Origin: Paramacrobiotus metropolitanus
Lineage: Eukaryota > Tardigrada > Eutardigrada > Parachela > Macrobiotidae
DNA: 64,000 nt
Assembly: GCF_019649055.1 (NCBI RefSeq)
Contig: NW_026570301.1
Coordinates: 372,001 to 436,000 of the forward strand
Direction: 5' to 3'
Below are positions 59,501 through 64,000 of this stretch, piece after piece (the stretch's first letter is position 1; each line of letters starts with the position of its first letter). The translations under genes and the position numbers were made by a program. Under the pieces are notes generated by a model. It searched no databases and was not told the DNA's origin. It saw only the letters and a list, made by a program, of their open reading frames with translations.

Positions 59501-61227
59501 TAAATACAAAACTGCTGGATTTCCAAGGAGGCCAGTCGATTGACAATTTGTGTGTTTGGGTACAGAAGCAAAAAAATGACTACGACTGTGGCGTTTCCGC
59601 AATTTTTTTTTTGCAATCGAAATCATTGACATCCATATGTTAATGCGAAATACCGGAAGGACGAAACAACGGGCAATTCAGCAATAAAAAGATGCGAGAA
59701 CCTTTGGCGAACAGTTGCAGCACGGACTGCGTGTACCCTAACCCTGCACTTGAAGGAAATTTGTACGCTATGAGCGGCACGGTGCTGTATAGCCGGATAA
59801 ACGTTCAGCCAATTCACGTTTTAACATGCACTAGCTGCAAGCCGTGTATGTGAATGGTGAATGGGCTCGTACAAGTGCGTGTGGCTGCACTGTACAAATT
59901 TCCTTCAAGTGCAGGGTTAGGGTACAGTACTAGTAGATTTCCGACCGGCGTCATATTTATGACTGGTCCAGTCAATTCATTTCAAAAACGTAGTGCGAAT
60001 AGCCAGAAGGTGGTGGAAGGTCGTGAGTATAGTCAGAAAGTAGTGCGTGGTGGTGGGAATATCCACACCCTAAACTTGAAGTGAGCGAAATATGAGAAAA
60101 ATCGAAGGAGTTATTGTAAGTCAGGAGTTATTTCTAGGGTTTGTGCGCTGTGGAGAATTCTTTTCCGCCAGGACGTGAACCAGAGGCACATTGTGTTCGA
60201 TCTCTGCACAGTGTGCGAAATAAAACCGTATAGTGTGCCTGACAAAGACATTCATGCACTTCACGGTATCGATTATGATACCGTAAGAGACTATGCTGCA
60301 TACCTTACGTACAAAGTGGCTGTCATGTTGGACCGCGTAAGTCCTACGCGTACGCAAACGCTGGCGCTGACAGAAGAGGGGAACCACTTTCACTTTTACT
60401 TCGATCTTGCCCAGAGAATGACACTGACTGCAACCGTGCTATTCCGCAACGGCGTACGTCTGCCTCTAATTATTGTAAGGAACGGCCGGGACGCTACACT
60501 GGAATGGGAGAGCTGGGATGCTTATTTGAGGGAGACAGACTGCTTCTTGTTTGTCTACATGTGCCATAGTGGAAGCCTGGTATGCGCCGGGTTGCCGGAG
60601 TTGATGACGGTGTGTGAACAGTTGGTGTTAATCAACTTCACTGTGATGCACTTACCCACCCAAGCAGCGGCCTGGATACTGCGCCACGATCCTGCATCCG
60701 AGTTGCCTGTGTCCGAGAGAGCGTTGATGCGAAGTGAATATTCGGGCGTTCTGCGATGCCCAGTTATCATTCCGTGTGTACGCTTTCGTTCCGTGGAATC
60801 GGCAGATGAGCAAGCCCGCAATCTGCTAGCTACGGTTAATGCCCATTGGCCGGCCGTCAGCCAGCGAGTATACAAAAAGGTCACAGCGATGCATGCGCGC
60901 TGGGTACGGACGTTGGACTATCCGGATCAGTGGACCGGCATTCGCATTTTTCTGCAAATGTACGTAATTGTGCGGGAGAAGCCTTAATGATAAGTTATTT
61001 GAATCCAATAGTACTTTTTTGGCATTGCCAATTACGGTATTGTCGACAACATCGTAGTCCGTTCTTTAGCATTGTCGGCAGGCGGACAACTTTTATTTGG
61101 CAGGTTCAATCCACATTGCCCTGATACCACCTCACAGCGATGGGATTCGATGGACCTTCGCCAACTAGACATTGCTGGACTGAACAATATCACCTTTGCA
61201 GCTCTTGATGGATTATTCCGAGAATGA
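56548..61227 (+). CDS. Tudor-like/F-box gene, joins partly unresolved
   Basis: Three coding blocks fit one gene. Block 1, from the ATG at 56548 (an alternative is 56605), is open to 57639. It has a Tudor/SH3-like start (VLVQRDNGQWWLGYVQDIDG, FYVDFDASG) and a His/Cys-containing middle. Block 2 (58251-58344) is an F-box start: ITELPLPVMVSVLLYLDVDS. It ends at a GC donor (ag/gcaagt) and joins in phase 2 to block 3 (60138-60987), which completes the F-box (VCALWRILFRQDVNQRHIVF) and has a family tail, VTAMHARWVRTLDYPDQWTG. F-box proteins recruit substrates to SCF ubiquitin ligases. The donor of block 1 is unclear; block 2 needs phase 1. After LQMY the frame stops, but 61123-61227 reads SQRWDSMDLRQLDIAGLN in another frame, so a last small exon or a frameshift exists. 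I associate this architecture with tardigrades. Confidence 0.6.
58703..58933 (-). CDS. Uncharacterised open frame, antisense in F-box intron
   Basis: An open frame reading LFKIISDGYVNVTSIHTENW, then ELFNFLANLQYLRLTRSE. The composition looks protein-like. No start or splice partner can be defined, and it lies antisense within the F-box intron. It may be a fragment of a duplicated gene. Confidence 0.25.
   Translation of the reverse strand: MVDLHGLFKIISDGYVNVTSIHTENWVKDDVPFQERCFRELFNFLANLQYLRLTRSECTEPKAMSRMCLWRQRLTA
59485..59643 (+). pseudogene. Ulp1/SENP-like protease C-terminal relic
   Basis: The frame reads QSIDNLCVWVQKQKNDYDCG and then VSAIFFLQ before a stop at 59643. The segment VQKQ-N-YDCGV resembles the active-site end of C48 (Ulp1/SENP) cysteine proteases, where the Gln of the oxyanion hole precedes N-x-DCGV. 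Only this short piece is seen, and the His and Asp parts are missing. Such domains are common in transposons, so it may be a transposon relic. Assignment rests on one motif. Confidence 0.35.
59733..59925. repeat. 33-bp perfect inverted repeat
   Basis: Left arm 59733-59765 (starts gtaccctaaccctgcactt) and right arm 59893-59925 (ends agtgcagggttagggtac) are exact reverse complements, separated by 127 bases. They probably belong to a small foldback insertion in the F-box intron. Confidence 0.88.
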
Positions 61228-62010
61228 AACATGACGCTTTCACGATGGTCTTCATTTCAGCGCTTCTGGATTCGAGGGTTCATTTATTATTGCTCTCCAC
61301 CGGACGAGGCTGAATATGGCCAGTATCAATTTGTAATTAATCAAAATTTGTGTTATGCATAGCGAAAAGAAACCATTTCTTAATGACCTTTCAATAAAGT
61401 GATACACTGTAAGTGCATGTATTTATGGCGTGGTATATTTTTATTCTACTGAGGTCTTTTACACCTTCTGTCCAGAATTCATGATACTGTATCACGGCCC
61501 TATGGTTCATGATTCCTCTTTCTAAAAGTAGGTTAACAAAGTTGGTGATAGACAGGAATGTCGTTCTATAGAGAATTCGATTGACCTCCTCCAAATGAAC
61601 GAAAAAGCAATTTAAAGAAAACTACAGTATTTTACTTGTGACGAAGAGACATCTCAGACATGCTATCCATGCAGCGGTGCAGCATCCCACCGATTTATTC
61701 GGTATTGTATAGTCCAGCGGTGTGTTCATCGTGCCAGATACAAATACCGGCAACGCGATATTAGTCAACCATTATTGAAAACGAAAGTTTTGTTAACAAA
61801 AGAACATAGAGTGTATATGACAAAAGTCACTTTAATATTTTGCTTAAAACGGCTAATTGTTTCCATGCATACAAAGGAATTTGGTTAGCGAAAACTGGCT
61901 GCTTTTGCGCCAAAGCTCAAATAAGTAAAGTAATGAACACCAATTAGAAGGCAGAAAATGCTAGCGATGGACTGGTTTCAGCAAAACAGAAAGCAGAAAA
62001 AATCCGCAGG
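61228..62010. other. Intergenic, no gene recognised
   Basis: 3' flank of the F-box gene and of the minus-strand frame that follows. An AATAAA at about 61391-61396 may be a poly(A) signal for the F-box gene. Confidence 0.45.
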
Positions 62011-62320
62011 CTACTTGTTATCGGGAAAATACTGTTTAATGCGGCACACCGTCGAAGCCACGTGCCCCAACACAACATCGGTTGTGCGGGCAACCCCTTT
62101 ATCCTTACCGAACAACAAATCAAAAATATCCTTCGCTTCTTTACCAAAATCCAGGATGCAGCAGCACACGTGACGCGCCAGCGTCTCCAGCTCTTGCTTC
62201 GCCGGTCTCGACAGCTTGCTAATACAATGCCGAACTCGTTTTTCCAGCGCATCGGCGGTAGATAGCGCAGCGGACACCAGCAGAGAGCCGCGGATATCAG
62301 CATACTTTGGACAAACGTTC
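62011..62320 (-). CDS. Short uncharacterised protein exon, paralogue 2
   Basis: Open from an AG at 62321 to a stop at 62011, about 100 codons, and paralogous to the exon at 53907-54241. Shared patterns: C-x-K-[FY]-A near the start, ALSTA-ALEK-VR, L-S-PAKQELE-L, and a Cys-rich stretch (VCCCILDFGKEAKDIFDLL). The two copies lie about 8 kb apart in the same orientation, on either side of the cyclase remnant and the F-box gene. The acceptor phases of the two copies do not agree, so at least one 5' boundary is wrong or one copy is damaged. No function can be given. Confidence 0.5.
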
Positions 62321-62836
62321 CTAAGGACAATAATGCAATCATGAGAATTACGACTGCAACGAACTTTACATCATTATTAAGATTACAACTATACTTCGAA
62401 ATTCCATTTTACTCACTTCCGCTGTGCAGACCAACATATGAGTCACTGAGTCGAATTGACGGCTACATAACCACAGCCGACGAAAGGGTCTACGCGCATT
62501 TTTTCTAAACATTTCTTTGCACTGCAGTCCGCATCGTGAATAATTTTTATTCATCAGGAACCATCATCGAAATTTCATTCATAATCGAAATTTCATTCAT
62601 CTTTTTTACTGTTTCTGTTATATTTACTGTTTTTCGATTACAATCCCCAGGAGTTGTAATATTTACTCATGTAGGTACAAAAATTATTTTTATGTACAGA
62701 CCAACACGGAGAAATTTGTGTTGTTGGTGATTAATGTGCTGATTTATACATCGGAATTGGTTAACCTGATGAACGTGTCGAAGTAGCAATTCAGTTTTAC
62801 GAATAAATATACGGTTTTTCCAAACGTCTTACTTAC
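62321..62836. other. Intergenic or intron of the SMYD-like gene
   Basis: On the minus strand 62472-62428 is bounded by atgtag and gtgagt and reads QFDSVTHMLVCTAE, a possible small exon. I could not connect it to either neighbour. Short direct repeat tcgaaatttcattcat at 62569-62600. Confidence 0.35.
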
Positions 62837-63371
62837 CGGATACAGGCGACAAACTCCTGCATCATCTTCCAGCCCTCTTCGAAGCGGTATTCCTTGTAGT
62901 ACTGCTGCGCTAATTCCCAGCCGCAGATATACCGGAAATGCGCATCGGGCTGCAGAATGCCGGCAGCGTCCAACTCCTTGCCGAGCTGCATGACCATGGC
63001 CTCGTGTTGCTCCCGCGGGTGGTTTGTCTTAATGCTCTTGTGCTGCTGTAAGAACCCGCGAAACTGCACCAACCGGTCACCGTTGAGGGCACCGCATTCC
63101 ACGCAAGGTGCCAGTGCGCGGTTGTCGCTCGGAATTCGACTGCTGCATCCCACCGTCACGCACTGCAACGGATTGATGTCCGCATCCTAAGAATAGGCAA
63201 AGACCTTGTTAAGTTATCAGTGCCAGTATTTGTCTTTGCAGGATGTGGATAACGCACATATTCTTCCGTGCATTTGCGACAAGTACATGGAAAGCGGTGA
63301 CGTCTCTCAAATTCGGCGCGTCGCTCGACTCGTGTCAGGCAGAATGCATCTTCCATGTCGCTGTAACGCAA
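62837..63371 (-). CDS. SMYD-like SET protein, two internal exons (partial)
   Basis: Two exons, 63371-63258 and 63186-62837, joined at TAT/GTGCGT and CTTAG/GAT in phase 0. They read LRYSDMEDAFCLTRVERRAE, then HRFPCTCRKCTEEY, then DADINPLQCVTVGC. An aspartate after a tyrosine pair at the end of the SET core, followed by a post-SET C-x-C-x2-C cluster, is the arrangement in SMYD lysine methyltransferases. The second exon continues with another Cys pair (PCVECGAL) and a helical region (AQQYYKEYRFEEGWKMMQEF), as in the SMYD C-terminal TPR-like part. It ends at a GTAAGT donor in phase 2, so at least one further exon follows. The MYND finger and SET core lie upstream, beyond the right edge of the window. 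Confidence 0.68.
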
Positions 63372-64000
63372 CTAGAAGAAAACAAATTTACATTAATACA
63401 AAGGCACTGAACGGCACACCGGAAGTAAATCGGTTCATGGCACGAAAATCGTGTGGCACGAAAAATTTTGGTTTCGTATTCTCCCGAATACCTACTTGCA
63501 ATGTTTTAGTACATTTTGTTGCCAAATTATTTGTTCCAATGGACGCAAAAAAACCGTTCGTGCACGCAACATCCGGGTTGAACAGTTATGACGGCGTGAA
63601 ATTCCCTTATTTGAAAGTCTCCGTTTGGGCGAACCTCGAGAAATTTTGCATGGAAACGTACGTATGCTTTACGCTCGTTTTTACGCCAATCCACTGTTAC
63701 AGCGTTTTTTTCAAATTCTAAAATGAAATCAAAAAAACAAAAATTTATTTTAAGATTTGGAAAACAAGGTGGATTCGGTGTATTGTAAGAACGAACTACG
63801 CAGTTAATGCGTGTCGAGCAAATTTGAAGATCGGTTCGTAATGTGACTTTTGGTACCCCTGAATGCATTTCAACTTTCTTGAATTTTTGTACTGCCATAA
63901 CTGCCCAACCGGATGTTGCGCAGCCTTACAGAAAGTCATTAATTAATCCAGAAAAAGTGTTTGAAAGAGCGCGAATGCAAGTGCACGATTTTAGTGCCTT
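63372..64000. other. Intron of the SMYD-like gene
   Basis: The acceptor of the first SMYD exon lies at 63372-63373, so this stretch is intron at least up to the window edge. It is largely occupied by a foldback element. Confidence 0.5.
63560..63925. repeat. Second foldback element, relative of 44.5-kb copy
   Basis: Arms in opposite orientation share gcaacatccggg/ttgaacagttatg with its reverse near 63901-63925, and more weakly the sequence between. The word cgcaacatccggtt, the taccaaaagtc word and the gaaccgat word recur in the foldback at 44186-44877, so the two are members of one family. The palindrome is more diverged here. Confidence 0.65.

Larger units (their letters stand above)
59330..60062. 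repeat. Inverted degenerate minisatellite blocks
   Basis: The right block (about 59990-60062) has words like gcgaatagccagaaggtggt and gtagtgcgtggtggtgggaa. The left block (about 59330-59480), read in reverse complement, has gcgaatagacaaaaagtggc and ggtggtgggaacagcc. Both are flanked by an aaacttgaa/gagcgaaatatgag-like word. The two blocks are in opposite orientation around a 33-bp perfect inverted repeat. Confidence 0.6.
58345..60137 (+). other. GC-AG intron of the F-box gene
   Basis: Donor AG/GCAAGT and acceptor TTTCTAG. Joining them gives SQWRTSRVCALWRILF, a continuous F-box. The intron holds inverted repeats and two gene-like relics. Confidence 0.7.

Overview
The window looks like nuclear DNA of an invertebrate animal. 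Genes are split by many short GT-AG introns, and the proteins are receptor guanylyl cyclases, a rhodopsin-like GPCR, secreted peptide precursors, a SMYD-type protein and an F-box gene. I favour a tardigrade (eutardigrade), because the F-box gene with a Tudor-like front end resembles a family I associate with tardigrade genomes. That is inference from memory, not a search result.

The core of the window (10.5-52.4 kb) is a same-strand array of five receptor guanylyl cyclase genes, called here GC-A (10558-16025), GC-B (17183-22535), GC-C (29924-36290), GC-D (37973-45421) and GC-E (46136-52353). I assembled all five exon by exon. With the chosen splice sites each gives an uninterrupted frame of about 1,010-1,040 residues: extracellular ligand-binding fold, one membrane helix, kinase-homology domain, signalling helix, cyclase domain. 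They form two subfamilies. GC-A/B/C have 20-21 exons, a reduced kinase-homology domain, and a complete guanine/transition-state set but a changed P-loop. GC-D/E have 18 exons, a fuller kinase-homology domain and a canonical P-loop, but the catalytic Asn and Arg are replaced by Thr and Lys. GC-D and GC-E each carry one AT-AC (U12-type) intron at the same place. A broken sixth cyclase remnant lies at 54416-55350.

Two multi-exon genes for secreted precursors flank or sit in the array. One (36701-37674) lies between GC-C and GC-D and encodes a dibasic-flanked Cys-X4-Cys peptide; the other (6774-8223, minus strand) lies left of the array. The left end also has a two-exon GPCR (35-1186, minus), a leucine-rich-repeat secreted protein (2997-4078, minus) and a decayed copy of its tail (4977-5172).

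The right end has a Tudor-like/F-box gene (56548-61227) with a GC-AG intron, two related short minus-strand reading frames (near 54.1 and 62.1 kb), and two internal exons of a SMYD-like SET protein whose 5' part lies beyond the right edge.

Repeats sit between genes and inside introns: a TRIM-like pair of 154-bp direct repeats (26618-28616), a 33-bp perfect hairpin (25698-25769), a 690-bp foldback element in a GC-D intron with a relative at 63.6-63.9 kb, and a 33-bp perfect inverted repeat in the F-box gene intron. No rRNA, tRNA or CRISPR was recognised. Exon limits come from reading splice sites and comparing paralogues by eye, not from transcripts.
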